Of a stretch of 64,000 nucleotides of DNA, positions 7,640-16,636 are shown in pieces (positions within the stretch are counted from its first letter, which is position 1; every line of letters begins with the position of its first letter). Source of the stretch: an uncultured Candidatus Melainabacteria bacterium. GTDB taxonomy: Bacteria; Cyanobacteriota; Vampirovibrionia; Gastranaerophilales; Gastranaerophilaceae. The notes below the pieces were generated by a model. That model was not told the DNA's origin and ran no database searches. It saw only the letters and a list, made by a program, of their open reading frames with translations. The position numbers were made by a program, and so were the translations under genes. Location: the NCBI GenBank assembly GCA_934754775.1, contig CAKVIM010000002.1, forward strand, positions 124,001 through 188,000, read 5' to 3'.

Positions 7640-9286
7640 ATGGGGAAGTTTGATTTATTTAACAAATTCAACAGTGCTGTAATCGTACTTAATGAAAACC
7701 GTGAAACAGTCTTCAGAAACAATGTTTTTAAGCGTGTTTTTCCGGACTTCAAATCGTTAGAAAAATTTTCGCACAAACTTAATTATAACGTCTGTGCACT
7801 CGTAAGCAACGATGTCACCGTACATTCACCGATTCTACAGGCGATAAATTCTCCGGAAGATTTTTCAGCTCACGTATTATATCAAACAGCGAATAATGAT
7901 TATTTTTATTACGACATGAATGCCACTAAAAAAGGGCGTTTTAACATAATATTTTTTACTGATGTAACAGCAAAAGTTAACCTTGAAAATCTTATCCAAA
8001 GAAACCAAAATTTCCAAAAGAAAATTGATATTTTGGAAGAAGATAATAAAAACCTTTCGAAAATCAAACTGCAAGCTCAATCACAAGCGATGAAACTTCT
8101 TTTGCTTAATAATGTCTCTAATATTATAAGAGAATCCATTGACACATCAATCATCCTAAAATCAGCTCTAGATGAGTTGGCACAAATGTTTGGAGCATTT
8201 AGAGCATACTACGCTTCTAAAGATGAATCGTCATATATTATTAAGGAAACATTTGATAAAAAAGATATCAATAAAAAGATTTCTTTTGAAAAGAATGTCG
8301 AAAGTTCAATAAGTTTGAACAAAGTTTCTTGCACCAGCTGTATGAAAGAATTCAAAGAAGCCGCTCCGTTCAAGGAATTAGTCCAAAGAATTGTGCTTCC
8401 GATTTATCACTTGAACAAACTTCTCGGAGTAATCGTACTTTCTACAAAACAGAAAACTAAATTGGATGACACTCTGGAAGTCTTAAATGGCGTTTCTTCA
8501 CAGCTCGGAAACGCAATCATTCAAGCTGAACTTTATAAAAAGAATGCACAAATGGTCAAAGATTTAACCAAAACTCTGCAGGAACTTAAGGATACTCAAT
8601 TAAAACTTATTAACTCGGAAAAAATGGCATCTTTAGGTCAACTTGTAGCCGGCGTAGCACACGAGATTAACACACCAGTAGCTTCAATAAAATCAAATAA
8701 TGAAATAGCAAAAAAACTTATTTCGCAAATGGAAGACTCTGACACAATTGAATTATTACAAGAAATAAACGAAATTGACTCAGAAGCAATTGCACGCATT
8801 AACAGACTTGTGGTATCTTTACGAAAATTCGTAAGGCTTGATGAAGCAGAACTTCAAGAAGCAGATATTAATAAAGAAATAGATTTGACGCTGGATTTAA
8901 TCAGGCATGAAACAAAAAATAGAATAACCATAATCAAGAACTATTCTGATTTACCGCCAATTAAGTGTTATCCGAACATGCTTAACCAAGTATTCATGAA
9001 TATACTTGTAAACGCAGCCCACGCAATAGAAGGAGAGGGAACAATAACTATTGACACAGATTACAAAAATAACAATCTGATTGTTAAAATTAAGGATACC
9101 GGATGCGGCATTAAAGAACCTGAGAAAATATTCTTTGCAGGATACACTACAAAAAGTGCCGGAGTCGGAACCGGTTTGGGGCTTGCGATTGCACAAAAAA
9201 TAATTGAAAAACACAAAGGAAAAATTGAAGTAAAAACAAAAATAAATGAAGGCAGCGAGTTCTGTATTACTATCCCTAGTGAGTAA
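7640..9286 (+). CDS. Sensor histidine kinase with PAS-like and GAF-like domains
   Basis: This is a cytosolic two-component kinase with no membrane helix. A PAS-like region (1-110) is followed by a coiled coil (about 115-150), a GAF-like domain (about 160-300, with Cys at KVSCTSCMKEF) and the kinase core. The phospho-acceptor His lies in GQLVAGVAHEINTPVAS (about 334-350). The ATPase has the N box (FMNILVNAAHAIEG), G1 (KDTGCGI) and G2 (GVGTGLGLAIAQK). The CxxC in the GAF domain could bind metal or sense redox. No response regulator is adjacent. The ATG lies where a leaderless transcript would begin. Confidence 0.9.
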   Translation: MGKFDLFNKFNSAVIVLNENRETVFRNNVFKRVFPDFKSLEKFSHKLNYNVCALVSNDVTVHSPILQAINSPEDFSAHVLYQTANNDYFYYDMNATKKGRFNIIFFTDVTAKVNLENLIQRNQNFQKKIDILEEDNKNLSKIKLQAQSQAMKLLLLNNVSNIIRESIDTSIILKSALDELAQMFGAFRAYYASKDESSYIIKETFDKKDINKKISFEKNVESSISLNKVSCTSCMKEFKEAAPFKELVQRIVLPIYHLNKLLGVIVLSTKQKTKLDDTLEVLNGVSSQLGNAIIQAELYKKNAQMVKDLTKTLQELKDTQLKLINSEKMASLGQLVAGVAHEINTPVASIKSNNEIAKKLISQMEDSDTIELLQEINEIDSEAIARINRLVVSLRKFVRLDEAELQEADINKEIDLTLDLIRHETKNRITIIKNYSDLPPIKCYPNMLNQVFMNILVNAAHAIEGEGTITIDTDYKNNNLIVKIKDTGCGIKEPEKIFFAGYTTKSAGVGTGLGLAIAQKIIEKHKGKIEVKTKINEGSEFCITIPSE

Positions 9287-9357
9287 TATTTGTAAAGGAA
9301 TATTAAGTAGCTTTTTCGAATGTATGACAAGCTTTCCAGCTAATATTAATTATAATA

Positions 9358-9375
9358 TGAATAAAGTTTTGTAAA
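9358..9375 (-). promoter_or_regulatory. Weak HLR1-like half site upstream of the HEAT gene
   Basis: On the minus strand, TTTACAAA, AC, then TTTATTCA. The first half is perfect and the second poor. It lies about 100 bases upstream of a better site at 9466-9484, in the 286-base spacer before the HEAT gene. Confidence 0.25.
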
Positions 9376-9465
9376 AATATCTGACCGACTAGTTATAAAA
9401 ATGTAAAAATATGGTATATTAATACTACCGAGATTAAGTGTAAATTTTACCCTAATTAAGGGAAT

Positions 9466-9484
9466 GTAACAAAACTTTTACAAT
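9466..9484 (+). promoter_or_regulatory. HLR1-like bipartite motif of the HEAT gene
   Basis: GTAACAAA, ACT, TTTACAAT: two 8-base half sites matching 7/8 and 8/8 of (G/T)TTACA(T/A)(T/A), with 3 rather than 2 bases between. It is centred about 70 bases before the start predicted from TATAAT at 9533-9538, which has no recognisable -35. Confidence 0.45.
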
Positions 9485-9532
9485 CTAGAAAATAAAGGCA
9501 ATTTTTAAAATAAAAACAACTTTATAATACTG

Positions 9533-9538
9533 TGTAGA
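9533..9538 (+). promoter_or_regulatory. -10 element of the HEAT gene
   Basis: TATAAT with start expected near 9545, 28 bases before the ATG. The -35 position (9510-9515, ATAAAA) does not resemble a consensus, which suggests activator dependence. Confidence 0.5.
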
Positions 9539-9572
9539 AAATAAAGATATTTGCATATCGGAGGTAACGTGT

Positions 9573-10430
9573 ATGGCAATTACAGTAAACGGCAAGAAGA
9601 AACAAGTTAAGAAAACTTTTCAAGAATTGATTAATGATTTGATGACATCAAGTTCTGAAAAAGTTAGATATAATGCCGCTCGTGTCTTAGGTGAAATGGG
9701 CGATTCTAAAGCTGTTGAACCATTAATTGATGTTTTGAAAAACGACAAAAATGGTTCCGTTCGTTTATATGCCGCTCGTGCATTGGGCGAGTTAGGTGAT
9801 TCCAAGGCAACAGAACACTTAATCGAATCTTTAAGAGAAGACCGTAACGTTGATGTTAGAGTTCGTGCAGCTCGTGCGTTAGGTCGTCTAGGCGGTAAAA
9901 TTGTTGTTGAACCGCTTGTTGAAGCATTAAACGATGAAAACTCTCAAGTTTGTATCACAGCAACAGATGCACTAATCGAAATCGGTGATGTTGCTACAGA
10001 CGCATTGATGAAATCTCTTGACCACGAAAAGGTTAACGTTAGATGTGACGCTACAAGAGCTTTGGGCGAAATCGGCAACAAAAAATGCGTTGATAAAATT
10101 ATTAATATGTTATATGACGAATGGGTTAACGTTAGAATTTATGCAGTAACTTCATTGGGTAAATTGAACGATACAAAAGCAGTTCCTGCATTAATTGATG
10201 TTATGAAAAACCGTTCTGAAAACGATTTGGTTAGAGCAGGTGCCGCTGCAGCATTAGGCGTTCTTCGTGACCAAAGAGCTTTACTTCCATTGAGAGAATT
10301 GATTATGGAAGCAGAAGAATTAGGTGAACTTGAAGACACAGCTCTAAAATCTTTCAAAAAGATTATGGCTGCTAACTGGCAAGCAATCCCTGGTGCTACT
10401 CAGCAAAAGAAACCGGCTGCTTCTTTCTAA
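9573..10430 (+). CDS. HEAT-repeat protein of the PBS-lyase type
   Basis: The 285 residues consist almost wholly of seven or eight HEAT repeats of about 31 residues, each with the pattern VRxxAARALGxxGD and AVEPLIDVLKD (first at about 28-58). Such repeats occur in bilin lyases (CpcE/F type) and many scaffold proteins. With no phycobilisome genes nearby this is probably a protein-binding scaffold, not a lyase. It begins at a strong GGAGG ribosome-binding site and uses codons as a highly expressed gene would (AAACGT, GGTGAT). It is monocistronic, with its own promoter and terminator. Confidence 0.85.
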   Translation: MAITVNGKKKQVKKTFQELINDLMTSSSEKVRYNAARVLGEMGDSKAVEPLIDVLKNDKNGSVRLYAARALGELGDSKATEHLIESLREDRNVDVRVRAARALGRLGGKIVVEPLVEALNDENSQVCITATDALIEIGDVATDALMKSLDHEKVNVRCDATRALGEIGNKKCVDKIINMLYDEWVNVRIYAVTSLGKLNDTKAVPALIDVMKNRSENDLVRAGAAAALGVLRDQRALLPLRELIMEAEELGELEDTALKSFKKIMAANWQAIPGATQQKKPAASF

Positions 10431-10450
10431 TCAGCTTTTAAAATTAACTG

Positions 10451-10486
10451 AGAATGGCGAAATTTCTAAAGAAATTTCGCCATTCT
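10451..10486 (+). terminator. Terminator hairpin after the HEAT gene
   Basis: A perfect 16-bp stem (AGAATGGCGAAATTTC, loop TAAA) starts 20 bases after the stop. The following sequence is only moderately T-rich. Confidence 0.7.
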
Positions 10487-10599
10487 TATTAGCAAAAAAC
10501 TTACTTAACATTCATTTACAAACCAATAAAAAAAAGCAATTTTTGAAGAGAAAAATACTTTATATAAATAAGGTTAGATAAAAATAGGTTAGGTAGGTC

Positions 10600-11238
10600 A
10601 TGATTAATAATATTACGTCGATGGACACTCGTCCACAGATGGCGATTGCCAAAGCTACGCCATCTATATCAGGACTGGGCATGCCACCCATTCTGGGATT
10701 TAAAACTCCACCATTAAAGGAGAAAGCTAATATTAGAGTTAAAAAGCTCCGAAGGGGTGATAATATTGCTGTGATTGGTGATATTGAGGACGATTATGTC
10801 GATATTGTCGAAGAGGAGCTAAATGTCAAGCCGCCACAAGATAGCGGCGGGAACTTTTTCAGCTCGTCGACTATCTTGCAATATCCGATTAAACGAAAAA
10901 TTAAATATCTCAAAAACTGTTATATTATAGATTATATTCAGTCGCCCAAAACTCATTGCGGACTCGGAACGGAGGCAATAAAAACACTTGCCGAAAAAGC
11001 AATGTTTGACTCGAAAGCGGAAGGGAGAATTGTGACCTTTTCCGCACCGATGATAAAAGAGGCATCGCCAGCCATCTTCTTCTACAAGCTTGGTTTCAGG
11101 TTCACGAACCCTGCAGCCAATCAATATATAGAGGAGTGCCTCGCTAAAAAGATACCGGATATTCCCGCCCAGACAGGAATGATGTATCTGCCTAAAAATC
11201 GGCTGCATAAACTCTTAAGGTATGGAGAATTATTCTAA
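10600..11238 (+). CDS. GNAT-like acetyltransferase with N-terminal leader
   Basis: Residues about 95-190 resemble a GNAT fold. YIIDYIQSP is a plausible beta-4, HCGLGTEAIKTLAEKA the acetyl-CoA loop and helix (Q/RxxGxG/A-like), and SPAIFFYKLGFRF the C-terminal motif. The first 50 residues are a Pro/Gly-rich leader ending in ILGFKTPP, like other leader proteins in the window. The substrate is unknown. Its stop lies two bases before the next gene, so the two form a unit. The start rests on TAGGTAGG eight bases upstream. Confidence 0.6.
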   Translation: MINNITSMDTRPQMAIAKATPSISGLGMPPILGFKTPPLKEKANIRVKKLRRGDNIAVIGDIEDDYVDIVEEELNVKPPQDSGGNFFSSSTILQYPIKRKIKYLKNCYIIDYIQSPKTHCGLGTEAIKTLAEKAMFDSKAEGRIVTFSAPMIKEASPAIFFYKLGFRFTNPAANQYIEECLAKKIPDIPAQTGMMYLPKNRLHKLLRYGELF

Positions 11239-11240
11239 AT

Positions 11241-11522
11241 ATGATTGAAGCTCATTATTCAAACGAAACAAAGATTAAGCCGCCCAAAATCGTGGCGGCG
11301 GAGCCGCCCGCAACTATTCCGAGAAAAGCGTTATTTTCTAATGCAGAAGCAGATAAAAGAATGCAGGCAATTAATACAGATATATATGAAGGTGCAAAAA
11401 AGGAGAAAACAAAAAATGAATTTGATAAGAAACTATATTTTAAGATATTTGGTGGCGTTGCTCTTGCCAGTGCAGGTATCGCCGGTATATATAAAATCCG
11501 AAACTTCTTTAGAAAATCTTAA
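11241..11522 (+). CDS. Small single-pass membrane protein, unknown
   Basis: The product has 93 residues. The first 65 are hydrophilic (KPPKIVAAEPPAT, then a charged stretch KKEKTKNEFDKK), followed by one membrane helix at about 68-86 (IFGGVALASAGIAGIYKI) and a basic tail. It starts two bases after the GNAT-like gene, so it is probably coupled and cotranscribed. An overlapping frame starting at 11245 is open for the same length, but only this frame gives a coherent hydrophobic helix. I do not recognise a family. Confidence 0.6.
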   Translation: MIEAHYSNETKIKPPKIVAAEPPATIPRKALFSNAEADKRMQAINTDIYEGAKKEKTKNEFDKKLYFKIFGGVALASAGIAGIYKIRNFFRKS

Positions 11523-11648
11523 TTAGCAGAATTTATGGTTTGTGCTAAAATTAGATAGTAAAATTAGTTTAAGGAGTTTAGAAGTTTAGAAGTTGAGAAA
11601 GAGTTTTCGATAGATAGGCTTTTAAACAGTTTATAGCGAGGATAAAAT

Positions 11649-13493
11649 ATGTGCGGAATTGTTGGATACGTTGGAAATAAAAAAGCTATCGATATTTTGC
11701 TTGAAGGATTAACAAGCCTTGAATACAGAGGCTATGATTCTTCCGGAGTTGCGGTGAATGTTAACGGCAAAGTCGAACTATTCAAAGCAGCAGGTAAATT
11801 GCAAAATCTTAAAAACATTGTAGAAAAAAATTATGCAGAAATTTCTAAATCTACAATCGGCATCGGCCACATTCGTTGGGCAACTCACGGAGCTCCGACT
11901 GTTGAAAATGCTCACCCACACTCTTGTAACTGTGGGAAAATTGCAGTTGTTCATAACGGCATCATTGAAAATTATAAAGAACTAAAAGTTAAATTAGAAG
12001 CAAAAGGCTGCACATTCCGTTCACAAACAGATACAGAAACTGTTGCACACCTTATTGCTACAAAATTTGGCGAAACACATGATTTAACAGAAGCTGTAAG
12101 ACTTGCAACCAGAGAAATTGAAGGGGCATACGCACTTTGCGTTATGCATCAGGATGTACCTAACACATTGGTTGCAACAAGAAGAAATGCTCCGCTTGTA
12201 GTTGGTTTAGGCGAAGGCGAAAACTTTGTCGCATCTGACGTTCCGGCACTAATTCAATATACAAAAAAAGCAATGTATCTTGATGATAACCAAATCGTAA
12301 CTTTAAAACCGGATTCTTACAAAGTTATTGATATCGACAAAAATCCGCTAACATTGAAAGTTGAAACACTTCCTTGGGAACCGGTTGCGTTGAGCAAAAT
12401 GGGTTACAAGCACTTTATGTTAAAAGAAATCCACGAACAACCGGATGTTGTAAGAAATGTTCTTTCCGGCAAACTTCGTGCAATGGATGAAAACGTTATC
12501 TTAAAAGAAGTTACACTTGATAGAGAAAAATTAAAAGACTTAAACAGAATTCAGATTGTTGCCTGCGGAACCTCTTTGCACGCAGCAATGGTCGGTAAAT
12601 ACATCATCGAAGATTTCTGCGGAATTCCTGTTGATGTAGAACCTTCCAGCGAATATATTTACAGAAAAACAATCACTGATAAAAACACGCTTGTTATCGG
12701 CGTTTCTCAATCAGGTGAAACCGCAGATACAATTACGGCCGTAAGACAAGCAAAAAGCAAAGGCTCACACATTTTAATCGTGACAAACCGTCCGGATTCA
12801 ACAATGGCAAGAGAAGCAGACAGCTTAATTCCTGTAAACGCAGGTATTGAAGTTTCTGTAGCTGCAACTAAATCATATATGGCACAGTTGATTTCATTCT
12901 ACTTGCTTGCAATTTATATGGCTGAAGTTAAAAACTCTATGGATGCAAAAGAATTGTCAGCATTGAAGCATGAGCTAATCGTTTTACCGCAAAAAATCGA
13001 AAAAGTTCTTGCTCACAAAGAAGATATTCAAAAATGTGCAAAAACATTCTCTAATGCTAAAGACTTTATATTTATTGCAAGAGGAATAAACTTCCCGACT
13101 GCATTAGAAGGAGCTCTAAAGCTTAAAGAAATCAGCTACATCAACGCAACAGGTTACACTGCAGGGGAACTTAAACACGGTCCAATCGCTATGTTAGACG
13201 AATCTATGCCTGTTCTTTCAATCCTTATGTCAGGTAAAGTATTTGATAAGATTATGTCAAACTCAGAAGAAGCAAAAGCTCGTAACGCAAGAATGATAGC
13301 ACTTACAGATTCTACTGATCCTAAGATGAGTGACTTGTTCGACTGCATTATGAGAGTTCCTAAAATTTCAGAAATCTTGTCTCCTGCACTTGCGATTGTT
13401 CCGTTACAATTGTTGGCATACTACATTGCAGAATTCTTAGGTAAGGATGTTGACCAACCTAGAAACTTGGCAAAATCAGTTACTGTAGAATAG
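11649..13493 (+). CDS. glmS: Glutamine-fructose-6-phosphate aminotransferase
   Basis: GlmS makes glucosamine-6-phosphate from fructose-6-phosphate and glutamine, the first step to UDP-GlcNAc for peptidoglycan and lipid A. The nucleophile Cys2 is in MCGIVGYVG, and the glutaminase domain includes YRGYDSSG and HTRWATHG-like HIRWATHG. Two SIS domains follow (GTSLHAAMVGKY, SQSGETADT), and the C-terminus ends KSVTVE as in the family. The 614 residues match the usual length. A GAGG ribosome-binding site precedes the ATG. I found no convincing glmS ribozyme in the 120-base leader. Confidence 0.97.
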   Translation: MCGIVGYVGNKKAIDILLEGLTSLEYRGYDSSGVAVNVNGKVELFKAAGKLQNLKNIVEKNYAEISKSTIGIGHIRWATHGAPTVENAHPHSCNCGKIAVVHNGIIENYKELKVKLEAKGCTFRSQTDTETVAHLIATKFGETHDLTEAVRLATREIEGAYALCVMHQDVPNTLVATRRNAPLVVGLGEGENFVASDVPALIQYTKKAMYLDDNQIVTLKPDSYKVIDIDKNPLTLKVETLPWEPVALSKMGYKHFMLKEIHEQPDVVRNVLSGKLRAMDENVILKEVTLDREKLKDLNRIQIVACGTSLHAAMVGKYIIEDFCGIPVDVEPSSEYIYRKTITDKNTLVIGVSQSGETADTITAVRQAKSKGSHILIVTNRPDSTMAREADSLIPVNAGIEVSVAATKSYMAQLISFYLLAIYMAEVKNSMDAKELSALKHELIVLPQKIEKVLAHKEDIQKCAKTFSNAKDFIFIARGINFPTALEGALKLKEISYINATGYTAGELKHGPIAMLDESMPVLSILMSGKVFDKIMSNSEEAKARNARMIALTDSTDPKMSDLFDCIMRVPKISEILSPALAIVPLQLLAYYIAEFLGKDVDQPRNLAKSVTVE

Positions 13494-13517
13494 TAATGCA
13501 CGACAAAAGGAAAAATT

Positions 13518-13682
13518 ATGCACGTAGTGTCTGAAATAATCGAAATTGAAAATAACAATGCTCCGACAGTTGAATATATTGAATCGGAGTTAACAAAACG
13601 CAACATTAATCCCCTAAGATGGGCGGTTGTACATGTTAGTGATAAAATATATACAGTAAGTGTTGCTAATTTAAAGGAATAG
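13518..13682 (+). CDS. 54-residue conserved-looking protein coupled to ahcY
   Basis: ATG at 13518 has AAGG eight bases upstream, and the frame ends at TAG 13680-13682. The product starts MHVVSEIIEIENNNAPTV and ends WAVVHVSDKIYTVSVANLKE. It is soluble, acidic in the first half and beta-rich in the second. The ahcY ribosome-binding site overlaps its stop and ahcY starts six bases later, so it is probably a coding gene in a glmS-orf-ahcY run. The function is unknown. A role in methyl-cycle control would be pure guesswork. Confidence 0.65.
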   Translation: MHVVSEIIEIENNNAPTVEYIESELTKRNINPLRWAVVHVSDKIYTVSVANLKE

Positions 13683-14954
<1,272 letters not shown>

Positions 14955-14971
14955 AATTTTGAAAAATAAAA

Positions 14972-14995
14972 GGGGCGGCTTAAATAAGCCGCCCC
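14972..14995. terminator. Bidirectional terminator between ahcY and pflA
   Basis: A perfect 10-bp stem (GGGGCGGCTT, loop AAAT) with A-tract and T-tract on both sides serves the two convergent genes. Confidence 0.9.
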
Positions 14996-15006
14996 TTTTT
15001 TAATTC

Positions 15007-15753
15007 TTATTTATTTTTATTAGCTTTATAAGCCTTTAATATAATATTTCTTGCCTTGATTGCTTCATCATGACTAAGCGGTGGAACGCCTTTTAGCGGA
15101 TAATCAATTCCCAAATTTTCGTATTTTGGAATTGCCATATCGTGGTATGGCAGAACATCCAATGCCACGATGTTATGCAATGTTGCCAAAAATTCACCGA
15201 GGCGTGTTAGGTATTCTTCTTTGTACGTAATCCCAGGAACTACAACGTGACGCACCCACATCGGTTTCTTGATGTCTGATAAATATTTAGCAAACTCTAA
15301 AATATTCTTGTTAGAATGTTTTGTAAGTTTTTTGTGTTCTTCGTCGTCAATATGCTTAATATCCAGAAGCACAATGCTTGTGTATTTCATCAACTCATCA
15401 ACTTTAGCAGTGTTATCCTTATTGAATAGAACTCCGGATGTATCAAGAGCAGTGTTCACGCCTTTTTCTGTTAAACGTTTGAACAATTCGGTCACAAATT
15501 CCATTTGAGCCATCGGCTCACCACCGGTTACGGTAACTCCACCTGAGCAAAATTCTTTTACACCTTCATATTGCTTGATAATCTCATCAACACTCATTTT
15601 GTTGTTTTCTTTAAATTCCCAAGTGTCGGGATTGTGGCAATATTGACAACGCATCGGACAACCTTGCGTAAACACTACAAATCTTATTCCCGGCCCATCA
15701 ACAGTGCCGCAGCTTTCAATAGAGTGTATATTTCCAAAAATTTCTTCTGACAT
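15007..15753 (-). CDS. pflA: Pyruvate formate-lyase activating enzyme
   Basis: This radical-SAM enzyme puts the glycyl radical on pyruvate formate-lyase under anoxia. The cluster motif CxxxCxxC appears as CPMRCQYC (about 33-40), with SAM-binding GGEP at about 80-83. I start at 15753 (248 aa) because GAGG lies seven bases upstream. A more distal ATG at 15774 has none. The partner genes lie 3 kb away, beyond an inserted module flanked by direct repeats. Confidence 0.95.
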   Translation of the reverse strand: MSEEIFGNIHSIESCGTVDGPGIRFVVFTQGCPMRCQYCHNPDTWEFKENNKMSVDEIIKQYEGVKEFCSGGVTVTGGEPMAQMEFVTELFKRLTEKGVNTALDTSGVLFNKDNTAKVDELMKYTSIVLLDIKHIDDEEHKKLTKHSNKNILEFAKYLSDIKKPMWVRHVVVPGITYKEEYLTRLGEFLATLHNIVALDVLPYHDMAIPKYENLGIDYPLKGVPPLSHDEAIKARNIILKAYKANKNK

Positions 15754-15810
15754 AATAAAATCCTCTTTATACATTTATTTTAGTACAAAGATAAAGTTAT
15801 TACTCATCTC

Positions 15811-15920
15811 AATTTTAAACGGTGGGGACGCTCACGCTTTCCCCACCCTACAATCTTTAGAATAAAAGTTAATAAAAAGCTGGATTGTTTCGGTGCTAAT
15901 CGCACCTCACAATGACGCCC
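15811..15920 (+). repeat. 110-bp direct repeat, copy 1, with F4 palindrome
   Basis: Nearly identical to 18557-18668. It contains the hairpin GGTGGGGA/TCCCCACC and then GCTGGATTGTTTC to CAATGACG. Together with the continuation to 15976 (CGTCATTCTGAACCCG to GAATCCAGCC) it forms an imperfect inverted repeat with about 44-base arms. The gene-free stretch 15754-16066 holds this repeat and a short TGCAAATTTTTG hairpin, and nothing coding. Confidence 0.85.
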
Positions 15921-16066
15921 TACCAATAGTCTTACGCAACGTCATTCTGAACCCGATTAGGGTGAAGAATCCAGCCTTTTTTAAACTGTTTTAAATATCA
16001 GCAAATAGGGTGCAAATTTTTGTACTAAAAGCTTTTATTAATCCTTGCAAAATTTAAACTACGCTC

Positions 16067-16393
16067 TTATTTACTTTCCAGATAACTGTTGATTACTTTT
16101 TTGTAAAACTGCAAATCTTTAAAACTCGCATTATGGATAATGTGCGTAAGCTCATGTACTATATCTTGCTTTGTTTCGTGATGGTTAAAATCGTAAAAAT
16201 CTTTCGGTGAAGTATGCAAGACATCGCAGATTTTGGCAAAATTTTCCGGCTTCGGATATTCTTTACCGTTTTCAATTCTTGAAATTGTCATAGTATCAAG
16301 TGCAACTTTTTCCGCAAGTTGTTCTTGCGTAATCCGTTTGGACTTACGAATCTTTTGTAATTTTTTCCCAAAACTTTTTGCAATATCTAACAT
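16067..16393 (-). CDS. XRE-family transcriptional regulator
   Basis: The 108-residue protein has an N-terminal helix-turn-helix of the Cro/XRE class (about 8-62: KLQKIRKSKRITQEQLAEKV, then TMTISRIENGKEYPKPENF). About 45 helical residues follow, perhaps for dimerisation. A strong AAAGGAG precedes the ATG at 16393. It is divergent from the subtilase gene and lies within the direct-repeat-flanked module. It may bind the CTCTCT/AGAGAG inverted repeat at 16501-16529 in the shared spacer. Confidence 0.88.
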   Translation of the reverse strand: MLDIAKSFGKKLQKIRKSKRITQEQLAEKVALDTMTISRIENGKEYPKPENFAKICDVLHTSPKDFYDFNHHETKQDIVHELTHIIHNASFKDLQFYKKVINSYLESK

Positions 16394-16500
16394 AATATCT
16401 CCTTTATTATTTTAAGATGTTATGCCAGATAAAATAATGAGCTTTTATGTTTATTTATTAGTATAAATATAGATGTAAATGCTCTATACAGATTACAAAA

Positions 16501-16529
16501 CTCTCTGCCTTAAACCGACTCCTAGAGAG
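16501..16529. promoter_or_regulatory. Inverted repeat between XRE gene and subtilase
   Basis: CTCTCT at 16501 and AGAGAG at 16524, extended by AAAAC on the left and GTTTT on the right with a one-base slip. It lies in the 243-base divergent spacer and is a possible operator for the XRE protein. Confidence 0.35.
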
Positions 16530-16542
16530 CGTTTTGAAACAA

Positions 16543-16560
16543 AATGTTAAGTTTTGCAAC
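16543..16560 (-). promoter_or_regulatory. HLR1-like bipartite motif of the subtilase gene
   Basis: On the minus strand, GTTGCAAA, AC, TTAACATT: 7/8 and 7/8 matches with the 2-base spacing. It is centred about 66 bases before the start predicted from TATAAT at 16606-16611, and ends 77 bases before the ATG. Confidence 0.45.
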
Positions 16561-16605
16561 AAATTGCTCGAAAACACTAAAGTTTTTCAGAAAACTGCCG
16601 TTATA

Positions 16606-16611
16606 TATAAT
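16606..16611 (+). promoter_or_regulatory. -10 element of the subtilase gene
   Basis: TATAAT with no recognisable -35 (TTTTTC at 16583-16588). Start is expected near 16618, 19 bases before the chosen ATG. Confidence 0.5.
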
Positions 16612-16636
16612 ATAAAACAACAGGATGGAGCAATAC

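Noticed and set aside
9287..9572. Small gene in the spacer before the HEAT gene
   Set aside because: Only frames of a few codons exist after good starts. The region instead holds the possible HLR1-like sites and a -10.
10393..10581. 62-codon frame overlapping the HEAT gene end and terminator
   Set aside because: It covers the terminator stem and has no start signals.
11245..11526. Alternative frame overlapping the small membrane protein
   Set aside because: It is open for the same length but its product is erratic in composition and lacks the hydrophobic helix seen in the 11241 frame.
11527..11648. glmS ribozyme or riboswitch before glmS
   Set aside because: The leader has only a short TTAGCA/TGCTAA hairpin. 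I could not lay out the conserved ribozyme core.
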